A DNA stretch of 64,000 nucleotides, from assembly GCF_011030405.1 (NCBI RefSeq), contig NZ_JAAJTJ010000006.1, forward strand, positions 62,001 through 126,000, written 5' to 3'. The stretch comes from Parapedobacter sp. SGR-10. Lineage in GTDB: Bacteria; Bacteroidota; Bacteroidia; Sphingobacteriales; Sphingobacteriaceae. Positions 35,734-44,801 of the stretch are shown in pieces; the stretch's first letter is position 1, and each line of letters opens with the position of its first letter. Under the pieces are notes generated by a model. It was not told the origin of the DNA and made no database searches. It was given only the letters and a program-made list of their open reading frames with translations. Made by a program: the position numbers and the translations under genes.

Positions 35734-36516
35734 ATGAAAGAAGAAAACACATACAATGAAATAGGAGGCAACAATCTACCTGATTATTTGCGTGTTAACC
35801 CTTTTGGTGTCCCTCAAGGGTACTTCGATCATTTAACCAATAATGTTCTGGCCGAAATAGCTGAACAGAAGTTAAAGCAACAGGTTTCAGATGCCGGTTT
35901 TACCGTTCCGCAGGATTACTTTATCCAGTTGGAAGAACGGGTGCAAAACAGACTGTTTGAACAAAATCTAAAGGACAACGTTCAGACAGAAGGCTATCAG
36001 GTTCCACAGGGATATTTTGAAGAGTTGACCGACAAGATCAAAGCTTCGGTCGCTTTGGAACAGCATATAGCCACCTCTGAAAGAAAAGAAGGTTTTGAAA
36101 TACCTACCGGTTACTTTGAGTCACTTTCTTCCAAGATCATGGATAAAGTGACGGGGGCACCGTCTGTTCAAGAAGAAAAACGTCCGGACACGCCGGTCAT
36201 ACAGATGGCCCCTAGGAAAAATTGGATATATCAAGCATCGGTAGCTGCTGTAGCCATCCTACTAGGCATAGGCTCTTATTGGTATCTGGACAGAACAGAT
36301 CCGCAGTCTCTTCCGGAGGATCATACACAAGCTTCTCTCCATGGACTCAGCAAGGAAGATATTGTCCAGTACCTGGCACAAGAGACAGACGGCGTGGAGC
36401 TTATTGAATTAGCCTCTTATGTGGATGACGAAGAAATGTTTGACAACACTTCTTTTGATATAAAGCAAAGGCTCAACGACAAAGAGATTGAAGAATATTT
36501 AAATTATATGTTATAA
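35734..36516 (+). CDS. Single-pass membrane protein with four VPxGYF repeats (putative anti-sigma)
   Basis: I do not recognise a named family. The 260-aa protein has four repeats of [VI]P-x-x-YF-x-x-L at residues 26-31, 58-63, 90-95 and 123-128, spaced 32-33 residues. They are followed by one membrane helix (about 164-185) and an acidic C-terminal part (DGVELIELASYVDDEEMF). With no signal peptide, the repeats are probably cytoplasmic. Its position between an ECF sigma gene and a periplasmic protein gene suggests an anti-sigma role; that is inference. Confidence 0.6.
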   Translation: MKEENTYNEIGGNNLPDYLRVNPFGVPQGYFDHLTNNVLAEIAEQKLKQQVSDAGFTVPQDYFIQLEERVQNRLFEQNLKDNVQTEGYQVPQGYFEELTDKIKASVALEQHIATSERKEGFEIPTGYFESLSSKIMDKVTGAPSVQEEKRPDTPVIQMAPRKNWIYQASVAAVAILLGIGSYWYLDRTDPQSLPEDHTQASLHGLSKEDIVQYLAQETDGVELIELASYVDDEEMFDNTSFDIKQRLNDKEIEEYLNYML

Positions 36517-36965
36517 TGTTACGATTGAAACATATTATAATGACCGTTTGCGCCATGGTTTTGTGCTGTATGGTCTCCTATGCCCAACAGGACAAACAGG
36601 AGAGATTCAAGGCTATAGAAAGCGAAAAAATGGCATATATCACCAAAGAATTGAAGCTCACCCCTACCGAGGCACAGAAATTCTTTCCGATATACAACAA
36701 GTATAACGAAGAAATGTGGGAGCTCAAAAGAGCAAAGAGAGGCGCAGCTTCGGCCCCTCAAGGAGCCAATTCCTTCAGCGGTGGCAAACGTGACGTGATT
36801 GCTTTTGATGCCAAAGAAGTTGATATCAAGAAAAAATACAGAACCCAATTTGCACAGGTCGTCGGTCCGTCCAGAGCCTCTCAGTTTTTTCAAGTCGTCG
36901 AAGACTTCAATGATCTGTTGCGAAGCGAGTTGCAGAACCGGAGAAATAAAGACCGGGGAAGATAA
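36516..36965 (+). CDS. CpxP-like periplasmic protein ('sensor of ECF-type sigma factor')
   Basis: A 149-aa protein with a signal peptide (IIMTVCAMVLCCMVSYAQ). The mature part is helical and charged, with KLTPTEAQKFFPIYNKYNEEM resembling the LTxxQ helix of CpxP/Spy proteins. Similar Bacteroidota proteins are labelled sensor of ECF-type sigma factor. Its ATG shares one base with the preceding stop (TAATG), so the two are translationally coupled. Confidence 0.7.
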   Translation: MLRLKHIIMTVCAMVLCCMVSYAQQDKQERFKAIESEKMAYITKELKLTPTEAQKFFPIYNKYNEEMWELKRAKRGAASAPQGANSFSGGKRDVIAFDAKEVDIKKKYRTQFAQVVGPSRASQFFQVVEDFNDLLRSELQNRRNKDRGR

Positions 36966-36973
36966 TTTTAATT

Positions 36974-37011
36974 TTTGGCTTGAGGTTTTAAACACTTCAC
37001 TTCAAGCCAAA
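36974..37011. terminator. Convergent terminator between the ECF unit and the DUF4397 gene
   Basis: TTTGGCTTGA (36974-36983) pairs with TCAAGCCAAA (37002-37011), 10 bp with an 18-nt loop. It lies in the 48-nt gap between convergent genes. Confidence 0.55.
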
Positions 37012-37013
37012 GA

Positions 37014-37706
37014 TTAATGCTTGACAAGCTGCATACTGATTTCTTCAGTCTCGTTGCTCGCATTCACATAGCCTTTTATCAATAATGTATAGATTCCCTG
37101 GTCTTTAGGTATAAAGACTTGTTCTAACGAGCGGGTATTTCCTACCGCTGTGGTTGGTTTTACGACCAATAAGGTCTGTCTTTCGGATGACTTGATCTCT
37201 TTAAAACCTGTGACATCTTTATACTTGATATTGTTGAGCAACTGATTTCCCCCTTCGCCAAAAGTAAATGATGCCGCATCGGAACTCATATGAGCCACAC
37301 GGATCTTGGCATTTCCTTTTGCAGGCAGGATCATATCATCTTCAGACTGTACAACCGTAAGTTTACCCCCCTCCTTATTGACAAATATGCTATAGAAACG
37401 TTGAGGAAGCAAATCCACGAGGCCTTCGTAGGTATCCTTGCCACTGACTATCCGGATTGTTTTCTTACCCGAAAACTGTGTTCGATAGCTTAGATAGTCT
37501 CCAAATGCAAGCCGTTCATTGACTTTATTGATTTTTGACTCCCCCAGAGAGATTTCCATAGCAGTCGAGTTGGGTACCATATTGAATACCGCCAAAGCCG
37601 ACATATCTACCGATGCATCCATCTGCTTCTCCAGATCATCGAACTTTGAACAACCATGGAGAAAAAGCAAACTTGTTATCGAAAAAAGGACAATAATATA
37701 TCTCAT
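37014..37706 (-). CDS. DUF4397-domain lipoprotein
   Basis: A 230-aa outer-envelope lipoprotein: signal LFSITSLLFLHGC with the lipid-bearing Cys at about residue 19. The core matches DUF4397 (KIRVAHMSSDAASFTF after an N-terminal half with ALAVFNMVPNSTAMEISLG). The function is unknown. I chose ATG 37706; an in-frame TTG three codons upstream would add MKK. Confidence 0.72.
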   Translation of the reverse strand: MRYIIVLFSITSLLFLHGCSKFDDLEKQMDASVDMSALAVFNMVPNSTAMEISLGESKINKVNERLAFGDYLSYRTQFSGKKTIRIVSGKDTYEGLVDLLPQRFYSIFVNKEGGKLTVVQSEDDMILPAKGNAKIRVAHMSSDAASFTFGEGGNQLLNNIKYKDVTGFKEIKSSERQTLLVVKPTTAVGNTRSLEQVFIPKDQGIYTLLIKGYVNASNETEEISMQLVKH

Positions 37707-37779
37707 TTTCTTCAATTTCCTATAATGTACTATGAGTACGTATTTCGGATCACAATCGCTACAAAGGGAGAGGAAGGAA

Positions 37780-37795
37780 ATCCTTTCGTGTGCCT
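37780..37795 (+). repeat. Partial copy of the REP-like repeat
   Basis: ATCCTTTCGTGTGCCT is shared with the repeat at 27802-27826 and its flank. The 5' half of the repeat is lost or changed here. It sits between the DUF4397 gene and the helicase gene end. Confidence 0.55.
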
Positions 37796-37807
37796 CGGAG
37801 GCCTATA

Positions 37808-39064
37808 CTATACCTTATCGCTAGATGAAGCATTTGGCTTTCTAAACGGCTTTTTCTTTTTGCGAAAAGGCTTCTTCTTACGGTCGTCCTTTCGTCCAGG
37901 CGTGTAAGCAGGTCCACTTTCAAAGCCTTCGGGCAGGGACACTTTGGGGATTTCATAGCCGATCAGGCCCTCTATCCGTGCAAAACGGTTTTGATCCTTA
38001 TCGTTGACAAAAGTAATAGCCGTACCTGTCGTTGCGGCACGAGCTGTGCGACCTACGCGATGTACATAATCTTCTGGATCGGGCGGCACATCGTAATTGA
38101 CAACCAGACTAATGCCGACGACATCTATACCTCGAGAGATTACATCCGTACCGATCAAGACCTTTACCTGTTTGGCACGAAAACGTCCCATAATATCCTC
38201 TCGTTGGGATTGATCCAGATCGGAATGAAAACCTTCGACAGGTATCCCACTTCTGGAAAGTTCACGCGCCAGTGTCTTGACCGTATCTTTCTTGGAAGCA
38301 AAAACAATAGCCGTATGATACTTCGGATCCCGTAACAGGGTTTTTATCAAAGCATTTTTCTGCCCATCGTACACCAGATACGCATGCTGATCTATGCCCT
38401 CTGAAGGTTTGGAGATAGCGATATTGATCTCTACCGGATCGTGCAATATACGCTTGGCCAACGCACGTATGCGTGGGGGCATGGTGGCCGAAAACAATAA
38501 GCTTTGTCTTTTCTTGGGTAGATAACTGATGATGCGTAAGATATCATCGTGAAAGCCCATATCTAACATATTGTCGGCCTCGTCCAACACCAGATGCTGC
38601 AAGTGGCTGAAATCAAATTTGCCCGACGACAGATGGCTCAGCAGACGTCCCGGAGTAGCTACAATAATATTTGCTCCATCACGGATAGCTCTTTTCTGCT
38701 GTTCATAACCCATACCATCACCCCCTCCATATACGGCTATAGAAGTCGCTCCGGTAAAATAGCCCAAGCCCATAATCTGTTGGTCGATCTGCAAGGCAAG
38801 TTCTCGTGTCGGTACAATAATGATCGTATTGACACGCTCATGCGGGTCTTGTGCTATCTTGTGTAAGATAGGCAGCAGATAGGCTGCTGTCTTTCCTGTT
38901 CCTGTTTGTGCACAGGCAATCAAATCCCTGTTCTGTAAAATGACCGGTATGGTCTCTTCTTGTATAGGGGTTGCGGATACGTACCCCATGCTATCTAGTC
39001 CATCTTCTAAGGCCGGACCAAAGCCAAATGCATTAAAATCCAATGTATTCTTTCTAAAATTCAA
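37808..39064 (-). CDS. DEAD-box RNA helicase, RhlE-like
   Basis: ATP-dependent RNA unwinding protein of 418 aa. All core motifs are present: Q motif (GYVSATPIQEETIP), motif I AQTGTGKT, PTRELALQ, TPGRLLSHL, motif II DEAD, motif III SAT, and motifs V-VI TDVISRGIDV and HRVGRTAR. The basic tail (KKKPFRKKKKPFRK) probably binds RNA. Such genes in Bacteroidota are usually labelled rhlE or deaD. A -7 box TACGTTTG lies upstream. Confidence 0.93.
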   Translation of the reverse strand: MNFRKNTLDFNAFGFGPALEDGLDSMGYVSATPIQEETIPVILQNRDLIACAQTGTGKTAAYLLPILHKIAQDPHERVNTIIIVPTRELALQIDQQIMGLGYFTGATSIAVYGGGDGMGYEQQKRAIRDGANIIVATPGRLLSHLSSGKFDFSHLQHLVLDEADNMLDMGFHDDILRIISYLPKKRQSLLFSATMPPRIRALAKRILHDPVEINIAISKPSEGIDQHAYLVYDGQKNALIKTLLRDPKYHTAIVFASKKDTVKTLARELSRSGIPVEGFHSDLDQSQREDIMGRFRAKQVKVLIGTDVISRGIDVVGISLVVNYDVPPDPEDYVHRVGRTARAATTGTAITFVNDKDQNRFARIEGLIGYEIPKVSLPEGFESGPAYTPGRKDDRKKKPFRKKKKPFRKPNASSSDKV

Positions 39065-39093
39065 CGAAATATACTACTTTTTTTACCATATCG

Positions 39094-39101
39094 CAAACGT
39101 A
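39094..39101 (-). promoter_or_regulatory. -7 box upstream of the DEAD-box gene
   Basis: On the minus strand, TACGTTTG fully matches TAnnTTTG, 30 nt before the ATG. No clear -33 box. Confidence 0.5.
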
Positions 39102-39237
39102 TCCACAAATTATATTACCGTATATGCTATTTGTCATGATTTTGTAGAGAAGGAGCCTATATAAAGCTATATTCTCCATATCCGTTAAAAATCGTTAAAA
39201 AAACCCTTCTCTTTCTTATATTTCCATGAAAAATAAC

Positions 39238-39245
39238 AACCTTTG
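39238..39245 (+). promoter_or_regulatory. Possible -7 box of small-RNA unit 3
   Basis: AACCTTTG matches TAnnTTTG in 7 of 8 positions and ends 3 nt before the conserved 5' end. No sigma-54-like boxes occur here, unlike copies 1 and 2. Confidence 0.35.
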
Positions 39246-39247
39246 TG

Positions 39248-39318
39248 TATTCATAATTTTAGGTTAATAATTGGTTAGTTAGAAACGCCTGTAGCTCCCC
39301 GCTATGGGCGTTTTTTTA
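39248..39318 (+). ncRNA. Small-RNA-like unit, copy 3
   Basis: About 71 nt. It starts TATTCATAATTTT, has the invariant block TTAGGTTAATAATTGGTT and the flanking AGTTAGAAA, then a terminator hairpin AACGCCTGTAGC/GCTATGGGCGTT with loop TCCCC and a T7 tract. Compared with copy 1, several stem bases differ but pairing is kept (two G-U pairs). It lies 23 kb from the other copies, between the helicase and aminopeptidase genes. Confidence 0.65.
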
Positions 39319-39539
39319 TGGATTCCACTTTTTTTGAAAAAAATTTACACGCCTACACAATATATATGCACTATAGACGTTTTAATAATAAAGAAGCACA
39401 AAAATGGAAGGCTGTGAGAGCAGTCTGACGATCAATGATAAAGCTTCCGAAGGTGTCCGAAGAGAACAAGCATAGGGTTTGTTCAACAAAAGAAACATAG
39501 AAACGGAAAAAACAGGATACCAATAGAAAGAAGCATAAA

Positions 39540-39569
39540 AAAGAAGCTGTCCGTAAGGGCAGCTTCTTT
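39540..39569 (-). terminator. Terminator of the aminopeptidase P gene
   Basis: AAAGAAGCTGTCC and GGGCAGCTTCTTT form a 13-bp stem (one G-U) with loop GTAA. On the minus strand a T6 tract follows. Confidence 0.88.
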
Positions 39570-39581
39570 GATTTATATCTA

Positions 39582-41357
39582 TCAGATCGCTTGTGTTTTA
39601 TGTGCCAGCCACGCCGCTTCCGCTATGGTCAGTCTAGGTGACAATTGATCATACACCCATTGATTATACTTGTTCATCCATTCGATATGGGAGGAATCCA
39701 ACAGAGATGGTTCGATCAGACTCGTATCGATGTAACAGATGGTCAACGTCTCGAAATCCATGAAATCGCCAAAGATCGAGCTATCGTGCTTTTTGGACAA
39801 CACCAGATTTTCGATACGGATACCATATTTTCCTTCTCGATACAGTCCCGGTTCAATAGAGGTAATCATGCCCTCTTCGATAGCAATATCCACATTAGAT
39901 GGGTTGAACACATGCGGTCCTTCATGTACATTCAGAAAGAAGCCAACACCATGTCCGGTTCCATGGCCATAATTGCGCAAAGCCGCCCACATTGGTCTTC
40001 GGGTAATAGCATCAATTTGATATCCCTTAGAGCCTTTGGGATAGATAGCTTGGCTACCTTCGATCATACCTTTCAGTACAATCGTGTAATCGATTTTTTC
40101 TTCCGCAGTAATATCGCCCAAGGATACCACACGCGTAATGTCTGTCGTTCCGGTCCTATACTGTCCTCCCGAATCGACCAATAACAAACCGGATGGTTTT
40201 AAAGTGTAATCGCTTTCCTCCGTAGCCGAATAGTGTGGTAAAGCACCATGATCCAGATAGCCGGCTATTGTCGTGAAACTAACGTCCACAAATCCCGGTT
40301 GCTCTTCCCGGAACCCTCTCAACTTGCTGGCGATGGAAAGCTCAGACATTTCTTCCTTGCCTAGATTTTCTTCCAGCCACTTGAAAAATCTGGTCATCGC
40401 CACACCGTCATTGATCATGGTCTCTCGGATGTGTGCGATTTCCACTTCATTTTTGATAGCTTTCAAACAGGTAGAAGGGTTGATATCTTCGACGATAGAG
40501 ACTGTATCCGGAATACTATCATAGATGGCAAAACAGGTACGTTTTGGGTCAATCAAAATAGAATCTATGTTCAGCCCCTTTACAAAATCAAAAGCCTCCT
40601 CATACGATCGAACGGACACACCTGTATACCTTAGTTCTTCCACTGCCTCTTGGTCGAGTTTGGATCGATCGATAAACAAAATGGCTTCCACTTGGGAAAG
40701 GTAGACAAATCCCAATACGACAGGATTGCAAGGCACATCCTGTCCCCGGATATTGAGCAGCCAAGCCAAATCGTCCAGAGAAGATATAAAATGTCCTTCT
40801 GCACGTTTTTTTCGCATGGTAGTTCGTACCGCTTCCAACTTAGCAGAAGGACTTTGCCCTGTCGTCTCCTCATCCAGCAGATACGCTTTCACTTGAGGCA
40901 GTTCGGGACGGTCTTGCCATATCGGCGACAGCAGGTCTACATGACCATCTACTTGGATATCCAAAGACTCCAACTTATCTTTAACTGTCTGTGCAACCAA
41001 TAACGAAGCCAGATTGCCGTCAAAAGCAACCTTACTTCCAGGTTTAAGCTTCTCGCCTAGCCATTCCGCATATTCGGCTGCTCCCTGCGTCTTCAATTTC
41101 ACCAACTCAAAACCTGTATCCCGGAGCTGCTCATTGGCCTGCACAAAATACCGCGCATCCGTCCACAGGCCTGCAAAATCGGCCGTAATGACCAATGTAC
41201 CTGCCGAACCTGTAAAACCGGAGACCCAAGCAATACATTTGTACCGTTCGGGCAGGTATTCACTGATATGTGGATCAGAAGATGGAATGATATAGGCATC
41301 TATCCCCTGCTCTTCCATAAGTCTCCGTATCGCAGACAATCTTTCTCTATGTGACAT
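39582..41357 (-). CDS. Aminopeptidase P (M24 Xaa-Pro aminopeptidase)
   Basis: Removes N-terminal residues preceding proline; cytoplasmic metalloenzyme. The 591-aa length fits the long three-domain type: two creatinase-like domains (start MSHRERLSAIRRLMEEQGIDAYIIPSSDPH) and the pita-bread M24 domain. The metal ligands are visible: LLVDSGGQYRTGTTDITR (two Asp), GHGTGHGVG (His), SIEPGLYREGKYGIRIEN (two Glu). It stands alone with its own terminator. Confidence 0.93.
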   Translation of the reverse strand: MSHRERLSAIRRLMEEQGIDAYIIPSSDPHISEYLPERYKCIAWVSGFTGSAGTLVITADFAGLWTDARYFVQANEQLRDTGFELVKLKTQGAAEYAEWLGEKLKPGSKVAFDGNLASLLVAQTVKDKLESLDIQVDGHVDLLSPIWQDRPELPQVKAYLLDEETTGQSPSAKLEAVRTTMRKKRAEGHFISSLDDLAWLLNIRGQDVPCNPVVLGFVYLSQVEAILFIDRSKLDQEAVEELRYTGVSVRSYEEAFDFVKGLNIDSILIDPKRTCFAIYDSIPDTVSIVEDINPSTCLKAIKNEVEIAHIRETMINDGVAMTRFFKWLEENLGKEEMSELSIASKLRGFREEQPGFVDVSFTTIAGYLDHGALPHYSATEESDYTLKPSGLLLVDSGGQYRTGTTDITRVVSLGDITAEEKIDYTIVLKGMIEGSQAIYPKGSKGYQIDAITRRPMWAALRNYGHGTGHGVGFFLNVHEGPHVFNPSNVDIAIEEGMITSIEPGLYREGKYGIRIENLVLSKKHDSSIFGDFMDFETLTICYIDTSLIEPSLLDSSHIEWMNKYNQWVYDQLSPRLTIAEAAWLAHKTQAI

Positions 41358-41472
41358 AAATCTTATTACTTGAAAAACAATGCAAGTTAGTGAAATATTA
41401 GGTTTACACCTGTACTATCCTTTCCAAAAAAAATAAAACATCCCAAAATTTCTTTATTCTATAAAGGAGTAA

Positions 41473-41480
41473 TACATTTG
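41473..41480 (+). promoter_or_regulatory. -7 box upstream of maeB
   Basis: TACATTTG fully matches TAnnTTTG, 29 nt before the ATG. Confidence 0.6.
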
Positions 41481-41509
41481 TAGGCATAATTTTGAAATAG
41501 ACATTTAAT

Positions 41510-43795
41510 ATGAGTACCAGCAGCAACAATAGAAAAAAGGATGCCTTGGAGTATCATGCCAAGGGCCGTCCCGGTAAAATTGCAGTCGTTCCCACAAAAC
41601 CTTATAACTCTCAACGTGATCTTACACTAGCCTATTCGCCAGGTGTAGCCGAGCCTTGTTTGGCTATCGCTGAAAATAACGAAGATGCTTACAAATATAC
41701 CGCCAAAGGAAACTTAGTCGCTGTCATCAGCAACGGTACAGCGGTACTGGGCCTTGGAGATATCGGTGCACAAGCCGGAAAACCTGTGATGGAAGGAAAA
41801 GGCCTTCTATTCAAGATATTCGCCGACATCGACGTCTTCGACATCGAATTGGACACCAAAAATGTAGACGAATTTATCAATATCGTCAAGGCAATGGAGC
41901 CTACTTTCGGAGGAATCAATCTGGAAGATATCAAAGCCCCCGAATGCTTCGAAATCGAACGCCGTCTTAAGGCCGAGATGAATATCCCTGTCATGCACGA
42001 CGACCAGCACGGCACAGCCATCATCTCAGGCGCAGCACTGATCAACGCTTGCGAACTACAAGGCAAAAACATTGCAGATGTGAAAATTGTCGTCAACGGA
42101 GCCGGAGCTGCAGCTATTTCCTGTACAGCCATGTATGTAGCCGTAGGAGCTTCCAGAGAGAATATCGTCATGCTCGACAGCAAAGGCGTGATTCGTAACG
42201 ACCGAGAAAGTCTAGATCCTACGAAGGCCGAATGGGCAACCGGTCGTGACATATATACGTTGGCCGATGCCGTCAAGGACGCCGATGTCTTTATCGGGCT
42301 TTCCAAAGCAGATGTACTGACTTCCGAAATGCTCAAAAGTATGGCTCCACGACCTATCGTATTGGCCATGGCCAATCCTAACCCAGAAATAGCCTATGAT
42401 CTTGCCGTAGCCACACGCGACGACATCATCATGGGGACAGGTCGTTCGGATTATCCCAATCAGGTCAATAATGTACTGGGCTTCCCTTACATATTCAGAG
42501 GAGCCCTGGACGTACGAGCTACAGCGATCAACGAAGAAATGAAAATCGCCGCAGTACGTGCCATTGCCAATCTGGCCAAACAAAGCGTTCCCGAAGAAGT
42601 CAACCAGGCCTACAATGCGAACAACCTACACTTCGGGCCCGAATATGTCATTCCGAAACCCACAGACCCCCGACTGATTACAGAAGTATCTATAGCTGTC
42701 GCTAAGGCTGCCATCGAGTCCGGTATAGCACGCAAAACCATCTCCGATTGGGGAGCCTATCAGGAAGAGTTGCGGAAAAGATTGGGCAAAGACGATGGAA
42801 TCATCCGTCACCTTACAGCCATAGCCAAGAACAACCCCAAACGTGTGGTATTTGCAGAAGCAGATAATTATAAAACATTAAGAGCAGCACAAATCGTCAA
42901 AGAGGAAGGTATCGCTATCCCTATCCTCTTGGGCAATAAAGAGAAAATTTCCAACCTTATCACGGAATATGCTTTCGAACTGCAGAATGTACAGATCATC
43001 GATCCATTGGAAGAAAGGAAGTCAGCCCGCTTCGAACAATACGCCGAACACTTATATAAAATGAGACAACGACGCGGTGTGTCAAAATATGATGCTATCA
43101 AGCTGATGACCAACCGCAACTACTTTGCCGCCAGCATGGTTGAATTTGGAGATGCAGATGCGTTGATCTCCGGATTGACCAGAAATTACGCTTCTGCTAT
43201 CCGTCCTGCATTGCAGGTCATCGGAGCAAAAGAAGGCAGTCGTCTAGCGGGAATGTATCTGATGTTGACGGCAAAAGGCCCGCTCTTTCTGGCCGATACG
43301 ACCGTCAATACAGACCCTACAGCACAAGAACTAGCAGAAATCACAGTATTGATCGAGAATCATGTACGCAGATTCAACATTACACCAAGGATTGCGATGT
43401 TATCTTATTCAAACTTCGGGTCAAACGATGGCACCACAGCGATCAAAGTACGTGAAGCTGTAAAAATCCTGCATCGTGACTATCCTGAAATTACGGTCGA
43501 CGGTGAACTTCAAGCCAACTTTGCACTAAATAAGGATCTTTTGGAGAGCAATTTCCCATTCAGCACATTAAAAGGAGAAGCAGCTAACACACTTATCTTT
43601 CCAAATCTTGAGTCTGGAAACATAGCCTACAAACTATTGCAAGAAGTTGGTAACGCCGAAGCCGTTGGCCCTATTTTGATTGGCATGGACAAGCCTGTAC
43701 ATGTCCTTCAGCTGGACAGTTCCGTACGTGAGATTGTCAATATGGTCACCATCGCCGTGGTCGATGCACAATCGCGTGAAACAACATCTGCGTAA
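41510..43795 (+). CDS. maeB: NADP-dependent malic enzyme, MaeB type
   Basis: Converts malate to pyruvate and CO2 with NADP+. The 761-aa protein is the large hybrid type: a malic-enzyme half (residues ~15-425: [13 protein letters not shown], the catalytic [42 protein letters not shown]) and a phosphotransacetylase-like half (about 430-755: [37 protein letters not shown]), which in MaeB is regulatory. It precedes ruvA and sprA on the same strand. Confidence 0.96.
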   Translation: MSTSSNNRKKDALEYHAKGRPGKIAVVPTKPYNSQRDLTLAYSPGVAEPCLAIAENNEDAYKYTAKGNLVAVISNGTAVLGLGDIGAQAGKPVMEGKGLLFKIFADIDVFDIELDTKNVDEFINIVKAMEPTFGGINLEDIKAPECFEIERRLKAEMNIPVMHDDQHGTAIISGAALINACELQGKNIADVKIVVNGAGAAAISCTAMYVAVGASRENIVMLDSKGVIRNDRESLDPTKAEWATGRDIYTLADAVKDADVFIGLSKADVLTSEMLKSMAPRPIVLAMANPNPEIAYDLAVATRDDIIMGTGRSDYPNQVNNVLGFPYIFRGALDVRATAINEEMKIAAVRAIANLAKQSVPEEVNQAYNANNLHFGPEYVIPKPTDPRLITEVSIAVAKAAIESGIARKTISDWGAYQEELRKRLGKDDGIIRHLTAIAKNNPKRVVFAEADNYKTLRAAQIVKEEGIAIPILLGNKEKISNLITEYAFELQNVQIIDPLEERKSARFEQYAEHLYKMRQRRGVSKYDAIKLMTNRNYFAASMVEFGDADALISGLTRNYASAIRPALQVIGAKEGSRLAGMYLMLTAKGPLFLADTTVNTDPTAQELAEITVLIENHVRRFNITPRIAMLSYSNFGSNDGTTAIKVREAVKILHRDYPEITVDGELQANFALNKDLLESNFPFSTLKGEAANTLIFPNLESGNIAYKLLQEVGNAEAVGPILIGMDKPVHVLQLDSSVREIVNMVTIAVVDAQSRETTSA

Positions 43796-43797
43796 GT

Positions 43798-43864
43798 AAT
43801 AGGCTGTAGGATTTAAGCCATCGGTGGTAAGCCCAATGCTTACCGCATATAGCTTAAGCCTATT
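43798..43864. terminator. Nested inverted repeat after maeB
   Basis: Outer pair AATAGGCT/AGCCTATT (43798-43805, 43857-43864), middle TTAAGC/GCTTAA, and inner GGTAAGC/GCTTACC around CCAAT. The 67-nt structure starts 2 nt after the maeB stop. It lacks a strong T-tract, so it may stabilise the mRNA 3' end as well as terminate. Confidence 0.5.
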
Positions 43865-43893
43865 GCCTGACATTTTTTTGATTTTTACTTTTG
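43863..43893 (+). promoter_or_regulatory. ruvA promoter
   Basis: TTG (43863-43865), 20-nt spacer, TACTTTTG (43886-43893), 10 nt before the ATG. The leader would be extremely short. Confidence 0.55.
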
Positions 43894-43903
43894 ACTTCGT
43901 AAT

Positions 43904-44488
43904 ATGTACGACTATTTTAACGGTAAACTCGTATCCAAAACCCCTACTCACGTCATTCTTGACGTGGGGGGTATTGGATATCATATCCATATATCGCTAA
44001 CTACATTTGCGCAGATCAAAGAGCAGGAAACCTGCAAACTGTATATCTCTTTTCAGGTACGTGAAGACTCTCATACCTTGTTTGGTTTTGCCACCGAAGG
44101 CGAACGCCACTTGTTCAATCACCTCATTTCGGTCTCTGGGATAGGTCCCAATACCGGGCGCATGATGCTCTCGTCCAGTACCCCCGAAGAAATACAATCT
44201 GCCATTGTCAATGGACAGGTTGCCCTCATCCAAAAAATAAAGGGAATAGGTCCTAAAACTGCCCAAAGAGTCATCCTAGAATTACAAGATAAACTCAAAA
44301 AACAGGGGGAAGACACCCTATTGCCCATATCCATTTCAAAACAAAGCGTACCGGAAGAAGCTCTTTCTGCATTGATTATGCTTGGCTTTCAAAAGAACCA
44401 GGTGGAGAAAGTATTATCCAGCATCGTACAGACCGAAAACAACCTTTCTGTAGAAGCATTGATCAAAAGCGCATTAAAAAAACTGTAA
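43904..44488 (+). CDS. ruvA: Holliday junction DNA helicase subunit RuvA
   Basis: RuvA binds Holliday junctions and loads RuvB. The 194-aa protein has the OB-fold N-terminus (MYDYFNGKLV; VILDVGGIGYHIHI), the helix-hairpin-helix region (SGIGPNTGRMML; IKGIGPKTAQRVILELQDKL) and the C-terminal RuvB-binding domain (EEALSALIMLGFQKNQVEKVL). It lies directly before sprA, an order I recall from other Bacteroidota. Confidence 0.96.
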   Translation: MYDYFNGKLVSKTPTHVILDVGGIGYHIHISLTTFAQIKEQETCKLYISFQVREDSHTLFGFATEGERHLFNHLISVSGIGPNTGRMMLSSSTPEEIQSAIVNGQVALIQKIKGIGPKTAQRVILELQDKLKKQGEDTLLPISISKQSVPEEALSALIMLGFQKNQVEKVLSSIVQTENNLSVEALIKSALKKL

Positions 44489-44801
44489 TACGTAGCACAA
44501 GGATTCAATCCCTACCCAATTGATACAAGCTCTTATTAGTGCACGAACCGAGCGTAGCGATGCTTGTGCTTTATGTATAAAATACTTTATTCAAAAGTAA
44601 GCGCATACCTACCGATAGACAGGCGTACCACATATACCCTATATTATCTATAATTTGAAAAATATCATGTACTAACCAAAAAAATTAACATTTTTTGACG
44701 CTTTAGTTTGTTCCCTACTTTTGTTTTATTACATAAAATGACAGATATTTGCAAAAGTTTCGCAAACGAATTTAATTTTAAGCAACTATTAGTCTAAAAT
44801 A
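44489..44801. other. ruvA-sprA spacer with sprA leader
   Basis: AGCACAAG (44494-44501) and CTTGTGCT (44563-44570) form a distant inverted repeat after ruvA. The sprA promoter (44694-44723) and its untranslated leader fill the end. No ORF. Confidence 0.5.
44694..44723 (+). promoter_or_regulatory. sprA promoter
   Basis: TTTG (44694-44697), 18-nt spacer, TACTTTTG (44716-44723): a strong Bacteroidota -33/-7 pair, about 78 nt before the likely TTG start, leaving a leader of roughly 70 nt. Confidence 0.7.

Larger units (their letters stand above)
39065..39581. other. Spacer between the helicase and aminopeptidase P genes
   Basis: It holds the helicase -7 box, small-RNA unit 3 and the pepP terminator. 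The remaining 39320-39535 is A-rich, with short pairings (GGAAG/CTTCC around 39407-39450; GAACAA/TTGTTC around 39463-39483) and a 23-codon ORF (39404-39475). I cannot assign any of this to a known RNA or gene. Confidence 0.5.

Noticed and set aside
39200..39247. Sigma-54 promoter for small-RNA unit 3
   Set aside because: No TGGCAC or TTGC-like pair with correct spacing exists upstream of 39248; a -7 box-like AACCTTTG fits better.
39404..39580. SRP RNA, tmRNA or RNase P RNA downstream of the aminopeptidase gene
   Set aside because: The conserved cores of these RNAs (for example the SRP GGTCCGGAAGGAAGCAGC-type segment) are absent.
44489..44600. Attachment site or insertion remnant from the AGCACAAG/CTTGTGCT pair
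   Set aside because: Only 8 bp, no target duplication and no transposase fragment; too weak to call.
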